Shown here: piece by piece, positions 48,766 to 61,179 of the stretch
Numbering within the stretch: the stretch's first letter is position 1
How the letters are laid out: each line of letters opens with the position of its first letter
Assembly: GCA_028673005.1 (NCBI GenBank)
Contig: CM054115.1
Span: 195,928,370-195,992,369, forward strand
DNA length: 64,000 bases
Direction: 5' to 3'
Source of the DNA: Tanypteryx hageni
Taxonomy: Eukaryota > Arthropoda > Insecta > Odonata > Petaluridae
Notes under the pieces: generated by a model
The model's input: only the letters and a program-made list of their open reading frames with translations
Told to the model about the DNA's origin: nothing
Databases searched by the model: none
Position numbers and translations under genes: made by a program

Positions 48766-51077
48766 TTTTTATATTGAACTGCGAGTGTCATTAGTCCCAA
48801 AGAAGAATAACCACTCCATCGAGCCACAGCTGATATAAATGAAAATAAAATCGGGAGACCTTAAATTCAAGTTATCCCAATAGCACAGAATAATTCCAAG
48901 TTTATAAATGGAGCACTCAGCGGATCTTCCTTTCTGCACAACTCTCAAAGATTGTAATGTTTCCATTAAAGGAGACATTTTCAATGATTGGTGGGAGAAC
49001 TTAGAGAAGGGGGCCATTATCACCAGGGGGCGTTTTCGCCCGCTCCATGGACTACGCACATCAACCCCTCCCCCCACATAGGATGCGCCTTGATTGTCTT
49101 GCAATTTTTGGTAAAGTAGTTGGAAATGAGAAGTACTTGTGTAATTATTTACAGGCCAATATTTCATTTACTAAACCTACTTGCGAACTGATTTTATTTA
49201 TTTTACTTTTTAAATGAGTAAAAATTTTCCATGGTAAAAATGACTGTGTGTGACTTATGTAACAAAATACCGCGTGATCTCATAAGGATTAAAGTCTGAG
49301 GCAAACTATATGAGAAATGAAATATGGCCCTTTGAAACAAACATGACTTTAAATGTGGCCTGCCGAGGTACTCGGAAATGATAATAGAGAGATATTTAAA
49401 TCCAAAACAGTTTTGCCATTCAATAAGGCAATCTGTCGCAACTGGAGAAGCGCTGCGTAGCAGTTACACGTGAGTCATCTACGCAGAATTTTTTCCGTGT
49501 ATTATTTCAGAGCTGAGTCAGAACATCAACATTGATTCATCGACGACATTAATTCAAATAGGGTAGTAATTTTTGAATGACATTAACATGAATCAACATT
49601 AATCAAAGCAAGATTAAACTGAGGACACACTGTATAGAAATCAGCTTGAATTTGAAGCAATTTAATCGTGGCAATATCAAATATTTTGTCAGATTTTAAA
49701 AAAATATATCATAATAAACAAGGCCGAATATTCGATTAATAATAAGTTCAAAAATGAAATAAAGTATGATTTTTCTTTAATATTTATATTTTTTATTTTG
49801 GAAATGAATGTTTATTTATTTTTGTTTTGTTTCACAAAGAATTTATTTTTAATCATATTTTAAAAATAAATATCTAATATAATATATAAAATTTTGTATT
49901 ATTAATTTCTTATATGGTTTACCAAGGAAAATATTGGATGTCTTCATCAACTGAAAAATGTTGAATAACACTTGTCTACACAATTGTGTCTTGATGCACA
50001 TAAAAGATAAATGGCCCTTGGGAGGCAAATTCCTTATGTGAGCTTGGAACAGAAACCTTAGTTTTTTCATCAGCCACCTATTTCACCTCGTCACTTGTAC
50101 CGGAAGTCATTTCTAGCTCCATTTTAGCAGACATTTTCTCAAAGATCAACAAGCTAATTTCTCTCTCTTCAAAGCCTCAATATAACAGTTTTCAATGTGC
50201 AACGTCAAATTGAATGTATGACAAAAAAGTTGCAATTCTGGGAAAGCTTTTGCAGAACAGTACCCTTTATGACTCCCTGGCAGATAATGAACTTTAGTTG
50301 GATCAGTGCACTAAAATAAGTCTCACTGTACTCCTGAAATGACTGCACAATGTTCAGGGATTGCTTTACTGCTATGACAGGCAATAACAAGTGGACTAAC
50401 AACCAGGTTGATACTTTTTGCTGAGGTTAAGAAATGAGTTCCCTCTGCTGATAAAAAATGATACTACAGTTTTGTTACTCTTTTCAAGAATATACTTATG
50501 AGAGAAAGCACCTTCCTCATATGCACATCTGAAGAGAAAATACTAAGTAGATTCAACGTCGAACCACACCTAAGACTATATCTTTCTTGTGGTTATGGAC
50601 TTCCAAGAGGGATGCAGATCAAAGTAATCATCACAATGAAGGGATTGAAACAACAAGATGCCTCACAAGAAATGAAAAGGCTTTTTTAAAAATAAATATG
50701 CTGCTAAACTGGTTTTAAAAATTAACATAAGTTTAGGTTTAATCAAAGTGATACAAAAGTTAAATCTTGGAAAAGAGCCACTGTTTTCATAAGTTAAAGG
50801 AATGAATAATGTAATGATAAATAATAATCTTATAGCAAATAGAGAGCAATACAAGTGTAATGAAAAAACATTTCTAAAATCACTGCTTTTATGATTAATC
50901 CTTAGATAAGGTAGAAAATCCGTGGAAAATAGTTATCTTTATGAGGTTTGCGACATTTGGCATTTTCATGAAAGGGGCTCATAGGATATTTAAGTTTGGG
51001 ATCCGCAGCTCTAGAATAAATATTTCAAAGAACGGACAACCTGACACTTAATCCTGAAAGTTAAAATTAGCACCAAC
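48766..51077. other. rest of the 13.5-kb intron, mostly unassigned
   Basis: A GC-rich patch at 48995-49085 (GGGGGCGTTTTCGCCCGCTC) contains a GGGCGTTTTCGCCC hairpin and lies within a 132-codon minus frame that I do not recognise. A hAT-like right end, AAGTTTGGGATCCGCAGCTC, is at 50985-51010. The remainder is AT-rich with no recognisable gene. Confidence 0.4.
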
Positions 51078-51197
51078 CTGTTTAGGTGATAAACAAGTGT
51101 CCAATTGACCCATCAAAGATAAAGCAGCTACAGCACAAAATGTTGTTCCACCATGAGCTTCAAGATCTGGGCCTTGACCAATGCCAAAGTCATATGA
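51078..51197 (-). CDS. PGGT1B: PGGT1B exon
   Basis: Forty in-phase codons are flanked by TTTCAG and GTTGGT. They encode SYDFGIGQGPDLEAHGGTTF and CAVAALSLMGQLDTCLSPKQ. The E.HGG.TFCA.A.L motif is a signature prenyltransferase beta repeat; its His lies by the isoprenoid pocket in the family. The donor opens into the 13.5-kb intron. Confidence 0.95.
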
Positions 51198-51221
51198 CTG
51201 AAAGGAAATCATTTAATATCA

Positions 51222-51428
<207 letters not shown>

Positions 51429-51516
51429 TTAAGGCGTTAACCTTTCATGATAATATACTTAAATAACGTTTCATACACCTAAAAGTGAACACTGACAGCA
51501 ATTAAGACGAACAAAC

Positions 51517-51733
51517 CTTCCATTTTCTTGCTGAAGGGCTTTAACACCTGCACATAACGCTTTCCTATTCACTCTTGATAAGTCATCGCCCAATATGAGC
51601 AAAGTAGCGAGGCCAGTGTAAGTCATCGCCAAATGGCCACTCTTATACGGACTTGTATCGTAAGATCCATCACAAGCAAAGTTCAAGGTACTTGATCCCT
51701 GAAAGCCACATCTTTCCCAACCTTCACCGCATT
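51517..51733 (-). CDS. PGGT1B: PGGT1B exon
   Basis: Acceptor TTTACAG and donor GTTTGT flank the exon. It encodes CGEGWERCGFQGSSTLNFAC, DGSYDTSPYKSGHLAMTYTG, LATLLILGDDLSRVNRKALC and AGVKALQQENG. The family motifs GFQGSS, HLAMTYTGL and LGDDLSRVN are all present. Phase 2 at its end and phase 1 at its start join cleanly to its neighbours. Confidence 0.96.
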
Positions 51734-51804
51734 CTGTAAACAAAGAAAAAGCGTAGAAAATCCTGCTGTCTGAAAATTTCACATTACATTTCTCTGATAT
51801 GCAC

Positions 51805-51932
51805 CATCCTTTTTTGGTTCCACCAGAAGCCCATATATCCACTCAACGATGGACTTCTTTTTCTCCTCATCCAATACTTCCAAAGACTTTAAAATGTCAA
51901 GACCTGATATGCAAAAAAATGCTAAAGCCAAG
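51805..51932 (-). CDS. PGGT1B: PGGT1B first recognised exon
   Basis: The acceptor is TTCTTTCAG before 51932. It encodes LALAFFCISGLDILKSLEVL, then DEEKKKSIVEWIYGLLVEPK and KD. The chosen donor is GATG|GTGCAT (exon end 51805) because it restores the frame into the next exon; an alternative GTAATG 17 bases further would not. The preceding exon, which should carry about 55-60 residues including the start, is not recognisable in 51,933-64,000 and may lie outside the window. Confidence 0.88.
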
Positions 51933-54060
51933 CTGAAAGAAGCAAAAGGAAATTTACCATTCTCATTCGTCATGAAATATCGAAAGCATAAGGCAATTAT
52001 ATTTTATTATCTATTTACACCAATGCAATGAAATCCAAACGAACCGTGTTGAATCATACGATGATGCACGGGCAGGCATTAAATTCAGATTCCTAAGCAA
52101 ATACTTTACATGCTGACACTTGGCTAGTTTCATGTCAGCTTTGAAATGTGACAGCATTTTAAATGTTTTCTACTCCTCCAAACCACGAAAATTATAAACT
52201 AGTCCTTCTCAGGAGCAACCTAATAAAACACATTATTCAGTAATTGTGAAACTACGAAGAGGAAGATAACATTAGACAATGCTGAAATGCAACATTTCCA
52301 GCTCAGAAACACTTGAATAGAAACAATAGTTTTGGATGAGAAAACGTTAAAAAAAGTTACATCGATCACCTAGTTCTTCATAAATGTTAGGGGCGCTGCA
52401 AGCATTGATCGCGTAGCTGCTTCAATTTCATCACATTTCGAAATGAGGTCGATCGAAAATTAAAAGCTAGTATGTATTAATGATGGGAAAGATCGTCCAT
52501 TCCCGAGATCTGACTCACGACTCGTCATTCGTCTCGATGATTCGTTCACGATGATTCGTTAATATGAACGGTGGTCGAGCGTAACTCATCCCTAGATGAA
52601 TCTTCGTTAAATGCTCGCGGCCAACGAATTTCGTGAATCGCTCTCGTACGGGGTGGACAAGTGGGATCTCCCCCATCTTTCACGTTTCGTCTTACCTCAA
52701 ACTCATCAGAATGACTCTGTGAAGGATTGTGCTTCTTTTATTTCTTTAGTCCTTCATTTCTAGGAAGCAACCTTTTTTCCTTCAGCCCACACTATGTTGA
52801 TCTGAATCTCTGCCTGCCAAACTGTGAAAACTTAATCCACATAGTAATTGGGAATGATGAATAACATTCCCAAAAAGACCAGGGTTCGACTCCAGGGTAT
52901 AATTTCTATTCCTCATAAGATAACGTGTAAAAATCGATTTCTTGACGCGCATGCTTTTATTCTTTTGCAAATTTAAATTACTTAATATAAAGATACGATC
53001 TTGGAATAAAACCCGTAACTAGAATAAACTTTATATTTTTAAAGACACAATTCGAATCCAAGCTTAATTAGAGTAAAATTTAGTTTTCAATCATGAAAAA
53101 TGCTAAATACCATGGCAACGAGGTAAAAATGTAAAAAGCCTAGTTTGAAAGCTGGCGTGCCGCGAAATTGTGTTCATCTTTGAAAGGGTGCCTTGCTTAC
53201 AAAAAGGTTGGAAACATGGGAAATCACTACCCTAAACTCTATGGTCCCTAGGCCTTTTTAATATGTATATGTATGTACAGGTTGATGCATAATTGGGGAA
53301 AAATTATTATCGATTTCTCAAAAACATTTATTCAAGAAATTAGGGTTCGCTTTTTAAAAAATTTGCATTATTAATATTGCATTTATATTATAGGGTTTGC
53401 ACATTTTCGTTAGTAAATTCTGAAACAATTTCCTCCGTATTTAATTTGCTAAGTAATTAGCATTCTATTGAAAGTAAAAAAGAGACGATCTTTCGCCCAA
53501 CTGTAGATCTACAACAAAATATTTACATAGGTACGTCTTTTGTTTGAAATCTTCACAGGCCCCTTTTTTCGTAGGCCTATTGCCTAGACCATAATCCGGC
53601 CCTTGTGATATAAATCTATTACAAAACCCATCCCGCCCAACTAAACCCAAGCCAGCCAAAAGGAGTTGGTTAATCTACAGATAAAATATACTGGGGGCTG
53701 ATCTATAAGTGGTTATAAATAGTAATTAATTGATTATCAAAGATGAGTATGAGAAAATTTGTGCGATGTATTTCGTTTGAATTCAGACCTCAATCGCCAG
53801 GAGCAACTGCCAAAAATTGAGAAATTTTAAATCAACAGAATAGGATTGATTTCGGATATATCGACTTTTGTCTGATTTCATGGGTATTAACACTTTATAT
53901 AGCCCTTACATTTGTAATTTATCGTTAACCCCTCAGTGTGCTAATAGAAAATAAATATATGGCTTAACCTGGATGCGTATGTCCGTTTTAGAGGTAGGAC
54001 TTATTTTTACGTCCTCGTCCGCGCTGTTTCAAACCCATTTTGCCATCTCTTAGCCCGAGG
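51933..54060. other. upstream of recognised PGGT1B exons, unassigned
   Basis: The missing N-terminal exon of PGGT1B was sought on the minus strand and not recognised. 52490-52640 repeats GATTCGTT/ACGATGATTCG-type phrases as some MITEs do. 52860-52900 has GACCAGGGTTCGACTCCAGG, like the B-box region of repeat R5, and may be a third, shorter R5 copy. A hAT-like right end (AAAAAGGTTGGAAACATGGG) is near 53200. Confidence 0.4.
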
Positions 54061-54140
54061 GTTGGCAACCTGCGGCACCAGAGCCGCATTTGGATCATTG
54101 AGTACATACCTGTGGCTCTTTAGAAGTAATCTTAGCTCCC
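54061..54140 (+). repeat. hAT-type left end
   Basis: GAGGGTTGGCAACCTGCGGC, then ACCAGAGCCGCATTTGG, has the CAGGGGTTGGCAACCTGCGG pattern of a widespread hAT terminus with an internal GCGGC..GCCGC palindrome. The right partner was not found; the dispersed repeat at 54302 follows closely. Confidence 0.55.
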
Positions 54141-54301
54141 TAACCTTTATTAGTCATGAAACATGCTTATTGTAAACACTAGAATCTCTAAAAAAAAAGG
54201 TCCTACAGAATGTTACTGTGCGGTTTTTAAGTATTTTGGAATGAGACAAAATATGAATCCCATTTCGACTTCGTAATAGATTCAGGCTTGACCAGGGGCA
54301 A

Positions 54302-54679
54302 GGAACTTCCGTGTTAAAAAGTGATCCTTGCTGGCTCGGACTGTGTAGTACAGTCGGCATCCGATTTGGTGCTGCTGTTGTATTGACATATGACAACAGC
54401 CAATCGAATCTCAGTACAGGCACCTAGCAGACGCATTTCAGTAGCCAATAGCAGCTTGGCACCGAGAGCGAGCGCACCTTTCAAAATTCTTAATACCAAT
54501 ATATTTTTATTCATTATTTTCCGATGCCGTTAATTTATTTAGAAAATCAAATTCTTTTATGAATAACGTAACCACAGGAGTAATGGGTGAACATAGAAGA
54601 AACAACAATTTAAATTTATCAGTTTTATTGCAATAGAAACATTGTACATATTGACATAACAGATAGAAAATGGAACTGA
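54302..54679 (-). repeat. dispersed repeat R1, copy 2
   Basis: This is the reverse-complement partner of 9438-9812. The boundary at 54679 falls inside an open frame that starts in the endonuclease region of the neighbouring non-LTR element, so coding sequence reads directly into the repeat before stopping at 54507. Confidence 0.82.
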
Positions 54680-55860
54680 CCTTAGAGAAATAATCAGCAA
54701 ATGAGTTGGTTATATCTTGGTAATTATCAATATGGCAATCATCTAAGTACATATGACTAGGCAACTTGTTAGTTTTACGAGTACTGTTTACGTGCGACCA
54801 GAAACACTTGATATTATCATGAATGCCTAAGGCCAGATTACTCATGTATGTTTCGTAACAGGTTTTCGATAAAAGTTTGCACTGTTTCCTATATTCTGAA
54901 AATAATGTATAGTCCTGCAATGAGTGTAATATTTTATATTGTTTGTGACATTTCTGCTTCAATGCAGTAAGTTTTTTCAGGTCCTTAGAAAACCATTTTA
55001 GATAAGATGATGATGCGACTCTACACATAGGAGTATGTAAACCTATTGCCTCACATAACACAGCATAAAACATCTCAAAGGCTTCATTCAATGACAAAGG
55101 GCACGAAAGACCAGCCCAATCAATTTTATCAAGATAATTACTAATAGTCTTGTGATCACATTTCTTAAAATTGTATTTAAAAGTTACATATTCTATCAAT
55201 TGAATATCTACATTTAAAATTACTTCATACTGGATGGCAGGATGGTAATTATTACAAGGAACTAATGGAAAATCTGTAGTCCTACTGATCACAGACTTAC
55301 AGTTGGCAAAGGCTAAGTCAAGTATTTTATTTTTAACGTTTTTAATGGCATTTACCTGTTTTAATTGTAAAAACTTAAAACAATTACATAGAATTCTAGC
55401 ACGGCAAGGGAAGGAGGATTCTAAAACAACATTCTCCCAACTACACCAGTTGAAATCCGGAACATTGTTCCAATCTTTCATTAGGAGAGCTTGGAGGCAA
55501 ATACACCACACAATAATAATTTGGAATTACATAGAGAAATTTTAACAAATAACTGCTCTAAGTCACAGTATGGGGAAAGGAGCTGCTTAGCAGGTATATC
55601 AGAGTGAACTGCAAGCAGTACACCACCTCCCTTAGTTTTGGAACTCGTCGTAGAATCACGGTCCTTTCTAAAAATATTATAACCAGTTAATGGGATTTCA
55701 CAGAACATAACATCACACCCAAGCCAAGTTTCTGTAAAGGCAATAACATCATAATCTTCTATAATAAAAGTAGCAATTGAGGATAGCTTTGTCCTCAGCC
55801 CACAAACATTTTGATAGTAGGCACATAAAAAATGACTCGACGAACGGTGTTGTGCCTGGT
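54680..55860 (-). pseudogene. non-LTR retrotransposon endonuclease, RT missing
   Basis: This is the ORF2 start of a CR1/jockey-like LINE. The APE-type endonuclease would nick target DNA. It begins (about 55825) AYYQNVCGLRTKLSSIATF with the catalytic Asn, then IAFTETWLGCDV with the catalytic Glu, NIFRKDRDSTTSSKTKGGGV and LLAVHSDIP. The frame shifts near 55500, and a 334-codon frame continues: VPDFNWC (the usual GDFN), NKILDLAFANCKS, VPCNNYHPAIQYEV (His of the active site; the preceding Asp position reads Asn) and a linker with SYLKWFSKDLKKLTALKQKC. At about 54680 it meets repeat R1, and no reverse transcriptase follows. The copy is therefore an internally deleted or interrupted element. Confidence 0.87.
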
Positions 55861-55861
55861 G

Positions 55862-56583
55862 TCACTGAGGAGAATTCTGAAGATGATTAGAAACCACACT
55901 AATTGATCTTGGGTGATAAAAAGGATTCACTATAATGCCATACGGCCAGATTGTGGAATCCTTTAATTTGTCCAGGTCGATGTAGTGGATGCCTACTTTA
56001 AATGCACCATATATACTTTTTCCAATCACTTTATCACATGAGACATAATCAACATTTAATCGCCTCATAATATGGCCACTGACTTGTATTGGAGTGGTTT
56101 CACTGTCTAACCAGCATATGTAAACATACACTATGCGTTTTGCAGGCTGAAGATCATCTGCACTAGGAGTTGAAGTCACACTAGTGCTGACAACATGGAA
56201 ATATTGATTAAATTTTTGCCATCTCTTAGATATTACCTGCTTAAAATCACCAGTTGTGTTGGCGACTGCTGGACTCGGGGATCACTAACGTGTTTCACAT
56301 CACTGTTAAAATCCACATGGGAGGTCACCGTAGGTTGTGTCAGTTGTACCAAGATTGGCTGTATGTGTTGATGCCTCGTTGATTGACGAGTCACAGGACG
56401 TTCATAGACAGCTTTTGCGTATGAGTTTTTAACCGCCTCCGTGACGTTTTTAGACTCATTAGTAGATTTAGAGCATTCAATAACTGGCATAGACACAGAA
56501 GGAATGTTGCTAGGTATCACAGCAGAGGTTAGGGTACCAGATATCCTTTTCTTTGATTTGATCATGATGCGATTGTTTTCCAT
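55862..56583 (-). pseudogene. non-LTR retrotransposon ORF1 remnant
   Basis: Two frames are read right to left. The first, 56233-56583, starts MENNRIMIKSKKRISGTLTS and is rich in Ser, Thr, Pro and Gln. The second, 55862-56179, contains RIVYVYICWLDSETTPIQVS and KVGIHYIDLDKLKDSTIWPY GIIVNPFYHP. This C-terminal fold region (VSR..LD.T...V..HI..L..., WP.G..V..FY) is usual for ORF1 of arthropod LINEs, the RNA-binding chaperone. The break between the frames is near 56200. It lies directly upstream of the endonuclease, in LINE order. Confidence 0.7.
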
Positions 56584-56984
56584 ACAAATATTGAAACTCT
56601 TTGTTCTACCTTAATTGAGACAAACAGATTAATTAGCAAAATCAGTGAAGTGAATATATCTTTCTTCTACATTCTTTTAAAAGAATTAAATTGGCTAGAT
56701 GTACATTCCTGAGTTACCATTCAGCATAGTATGTTCACGCAGGCTGTGGAATCAGCCTTTCCTTCCAAAATGGCAAAAAGAACTTCTAAATGTGGCAATT
56801 GGTACACCTGAGAATCGCCTCATATTGAAGAAGCCTGAATGTATTATTTAAACTTAAAAAAATATCCAACATAAAAATAGTTATTGCTTTGATGCATATG
56901 GCATCAATGCTGTTATCCTCAAAATACATTTGTGTAGTATTAGCTTCTCTCATAAATTGTTGTATTACTAAAGGTGTTTTTCCT

Positions 56985-58290
56985 TATTAGATTAAGGTGC
57001 TAAAAGCTATTCCTGTTTTTAAAAAAAAGAGGAGACAAAACTACATGTGCTAACAATGGTCCAATTTCAATCATTCCTAGAATCTCAAAAGTTTTTGAGA
57101 GTCTCATTAATGCACAAGTGTCCAAATACTTTGAGAAGAACAAATTGCTCTCTTGTTGTCAATATGGATTCCATCCCAATCGCAGTACTTGTGATGCTAT
57201 TATTTCACTGGTTACAGATTTTCTAATTAGTTTACAGAATAACAGATCTTGCCACTGTAGAATGACTGATATATCTAAAGCATTTGAAACTGTGTCCCAT
57301 GACATATTATTAAAAAAGCTCATTTTCTATGACATCCAATATAATTGTATATCACTTATAAAATCCAACTTTCTCAGTAGAACACAAGCAGTCTCTTAAA
57401 ACAATATGTTCTTAGACTACCTCCCACCTTTGCTCCCCTATTATTCCTTACAATATATGTGCGTGATCTCCCAGACAATGTTGTTGATCACCCCGTCAAA
57501 AGCTATCTGTTTGTCAATGATTTTCAATTTAGTTATCATGCTAATTCCCCAAATCATATCTCATAATTATTGATTGAAAAATCAGATTTGGTTAATGACT
57601 TGTGTCTCGCAAACAATCAATTTATGTGTGTATCTAAACAAGACTCAAAATCTTAAATTTAGCTTGAATAATAGACATGCTCACAAAAATCTGTCCATCA
57701 ACTTCTTAGGTATATTTATTGATTAGCACCTTTATTGGGATGTGCATATTGAACATGTAACTAAAAGGATTTCTCAAGGTATTTTCATGATCAGAAAGAT
57801 AGGTATGTGTGTTGATTGAAGTGTATTATGAAGTGTACTTCTCATGTGTAGTCAACCATTTGATATATGGACAAATCTGTGGGTTTATTGCTCCTAATCT
57901 ATCAAAATATTTAGGCTGCAGAAGAGAGCAACAAGACTGATGTGTGGAGTTGAATCTAAAACTCCATGCAAGCCATTATTTTTTAAGCTAAAAATTATGT
58001 CACTAGACTATATTATTGTATATCAGTTATTGATGTATATTTATATTTATTTACAAAGGCAATTTCATTGATCACACAATGGTACACCAACACCTCACCA
58101 GAAACAAGCATAATCTTAGAAGCAATCACTGTTATTATAGCAAGACTCATGAAGGTTTTGAAAGAACCTGAAACACAGCATTAATTTGCTGCCTGCCAGC
58201 TTCCAAACCCTTCCTCTGCAAACCTATTCAACATGCCTCAAATCAATGTTAAATGTGAACTATCTTTATAATATCGATTCCATTTATTAT
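56985..58290 (+). pseudogene. non-LTR retrotransposon reverse transcriptase remnant
   Basis: This is a plus-strand RT fragment of a CR1/jockey-like LINE. Recognisable blocks are KAIPVFKK (about 57005), NGPISIIPRISKVFESL (about 57055-57110), QYGFHPNRSTCDAIISLVTD (57160-57220), MTDISKAFETVSHDILLKKL (57262-57320, RT motif A with Asp), then frame changes. The YADD-box equivalent reads FVNDFQF (about 57510), so the first catalytic Asp is lost. INFLGIFID and HLYWDVHIEHVTKRIS follow (about 57696-57770), then the thumb and tail (VHQHLTRNKHNLRSNHCYYS, KTHEGFE, about 58081-58160). It has no endonuclease and lies head to head with the minus-strand LINE at 54.7-56.6 kb. They may be the same or related families. 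Confidence 0.87.
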
Positions 58291-58333
58291 GTTAATTTTA
58301 ATCAAATTATATCATCAGCCAATTCATTATTAA

Positions 58334-60102
58334 CCCCTCAAGCCCGGAGGAGATTTATTAAATCCCACCCGTACGGCCGGATGAGGTTTTTAAATTTTCA
58401 CGATTGCGTTGCAAAAACGTTCGAAAATATTAAAATAATCATAACTTGAGAAGATTTTTATTGATTTTTCTGATTTTTTTGTGGATTTATGAAAAACATG
58501 AAATTTGTAATTATCTATTTTGCGTATAATATTATACATACAAAGATCGTTGGAGTAGAAGAGAATGTACACCAATCGCTAATTTTCCGGCGTGCATTCA
58601 CGCTTTATATATAACATTCAGCACCGTAAAATCTATAGAAGATATTGATGTTCAATCTAAATAAAATAATAGCTTAAATTAGTTACTATTTCATTCTGCA
58701 AGTCTACCCATCTAAACCAATTAAGTAAAAAGTTTTACGAATCTTAACTTTTTCATGTCTTGACTGGAAATTTTTAAGTAAATATAGTATCATTGATTTA
58801 TTAAAAGATGATTTATTTATAATATAAACATTTTAGTTAAACAGTCATCACTCTTAGTCATTACAGAAGTCACAGAAGAAATGGTTACATTTCGTTCATT
58901 GGAAAGGGAGATATGACGTTATATAAAACATGGAAAACTTTAGCTTCCCAAATATTTTCAGAAAATTTACACATGCGTAATTGGATTCAGCAAGAAATGC
59001 CTTATAGCTTAGTAAACACTTCTAGTAATCTATTGTGTAAATATATGGAAGAGCTTTACGTGATTTTTGCTGGAGTGTCCTCTTCTTGCCTACTCGCTTC
59101 ATCGCTGCTTTGGCCCTGCTAGCACAACAACGAAGCACTTATCTGAAGAGGAAAACAGACCTCGTCTTCTTTCAAATGTCAAAGAAAAGGAACCCAATTT
59201 GGTGGGTTCCCATTCCTCAGGTATTTATGGGTCATCTTTAGAAACCGAAAATCCGTAGGTCCGTGGTAAAAACTAAATTTCTATTACAAAACTAAACATA
59301 TATTATATGCAAACAAATACTTACAAATAGATATACTCAATTCCCCGCAATTTTTGTCAAGATTAAAATAAAATTCTAAAGGTCTTGAAAATTTTATGAC
59401 AGATATTATCCTTCTCACAAAATGCCTCTCTTTGAGGCATGGCACTAAATTATCGGAAGAATGTCGGCCTTGGATTTTGAAATCAGCTGTTTTGACGTTG
59501 ACGCTCTCCTATGAAGCGATGAACGAAGGATCGCACAGTAATGGAAGGGAATGTTTACAGAAATGTTTTTACTCAACCTAATTCCATTCTTCATCAATTG
59601 CATTGTAAACATTTGTAATAAGCTGTGCATAGACAGACACAAGAAGTTTTCCTTACTTTCTTTACATACCGACGAAGACCTTTGTCGCATGACATAAACC
59701 AAATATCTCCAGCAGGAAAAAAGAGGAGAAAAAACGTGCTCTCCTTTGAAATGATACACACTTCCTACATTGCATTTCAAACACCAAGGAAAGGTTCCTT
59801 GCTGCATTGAAAAGCGACTTTTATATGGAGAAACCATCATATCATAGCAAAATTGAAAATTCTATCGCAAATTTCAACGTTGATTATATATTTTTTAAAA
59901 GAGAAAAAAAATACAGGACAGACATTTATAGGAAGTACAAAGCTTCCTCTTTCAAAATATATATAGGTTATTTAGATTTAAAGAAGTCTCTAGCATCAAA
60001 AGATAAAATAAATTAGGGCTGCCGCAGGACGTAATAGTACGCCTGACGGCCGATTGGACAGTTTTTGGAGGACGTAATAGTAAGCCTGACGGCGTTGAGG
60101 GA
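58334..60102. mobile_element. piggyBac-like non-autonomous element
   Basis: TTAA at 58330-58333 is followed by CCCCTCAAGCCCGGAGG, and the right end, on the reverse strand from 60102, reads TCCCTCAACGCCGTCAGGC before TTAA at 60103-60106. Near the right end GACGTAATAGTACGCCTGAC and GACGTAATAGTAAGCCTGAC repeat about 47 bp apart. Internal open frames (58913-59122, 59067-59258, 59445-59840 on minus, 59807-60016) are short and show no transposase motif I can recognise. Confidence 0.75.
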
Positions 60103-60179
60103 TTAAGGAAAAACTTATATCAAGTTTTATAGTTGATTTTGATGAAGTTATAAATTTTAATATATCTCAGATAATAAAT

Positions 60180-60206
60180 ATATATGTGTGTGTGTGTGTG
60201 TGCTTC
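60180..60206. repeat. short (TG)n microsatellite
   Basis: TATATGTGTGTGTGTGTGTG run of about 10 TG units, followed at 60210-60230 by a second short one. Confidence 0.9.
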
Positions 60207-60759
60207 TCATCGGTGTGTGTGTGCATGTGGTGTGCAATACTGCAGTAAATTTTTAGTTCATCGTTTGTACACTCCATGAAGGACAAGAGGACATGGATCC
60301 ATCCTCTCTGCCTGCATCACTTACATAGGAATGCACCTCTAGCCTGCTCAGAAAACATTGACTGACACATCATTCAAGCAGTAAAAATGGAACTGCACAT
60401 GAAAAATAACTAATTCAAGATTGATGAGATAAATCAAAGAAGAAATTTCAACATGGAATGAAAACTTAACCAGAGTAAAAAATGAATCTTTGCGCATGGG
60501 TGAGGGTTTTAAACCACAAACCCACTCCCTCTTCCTAGATGTGCTACACCTCCCCTAGATATGCCACTGGTATGTTTACTGAAATACTATAGTTAAAATG
60601 ATGTAGATTAAAACTTTCCAAATAATGCTTTAGCTTTAACACTATAACTCAGCAGTATAATTAATCTTACCAATCTTTTTGGTGACAGAGACATTCTGAA
60701 AAAGCAAGGTAAAAATATTGCGTGTGTGTGTATTTTTGGCTAATTAACCTCTTGGATTA

Positions 60760-61035
60760 TTATAGCCATAGCTCCTTCCACACCGAACACACGAGGGAGA
60801 AGGGAAACCCAATACTGGCATTAGCCTACGAAGAGCAACAAGGGAGCCAAAAGCTTAATGTCCCATCACAAGGACAGAATGCTGACTTTGTGCAGTCTCC
60901 TCAAGCCACACAAACAGGGGGGCTGGACAACCTTGGAAAAAATCCTACCTTCACAGGATTCATGCCCGCTACCCTTTTGAGCAGCAGGTGACAGAAGCCA
61001 GCATCCTAACCACTACATCATCGGCACCTCCGAAA
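60760..61035 (-). mobile_element. tRNA-derived SINE
   Basis: On the reverse strand from 61035 it reads GGAGGTGCCGATGATGTAGT GGTTAGGATGCTGGC, whose TAGTGGTTAGGA core matches the A box of tRNA-Glu/Asp-like genes (61001-61020). GGCATGAATCC at 60957-60967 fits a degraded B box. The body is GC-rich relative to the surroundings, with an internal frame that is not coding. RNA polymerase III transcription would be expected from an intact copy. The left limit is approximate and no target duplication was identified. Confidence 0.65.
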
Positions 61036-61179
61036 AAATACTATCTTGACAGCATATCCATCTTAAGAGGGAGGCAACATGGGCCTTGGCCCAGGGCCTC
61101 AATATTTGGAAAGGAGAAATGAAACAGAGACTCAAAAGTAAGAAACAATTATGAACTTTTAGACATGAGGAAAGAAAGT

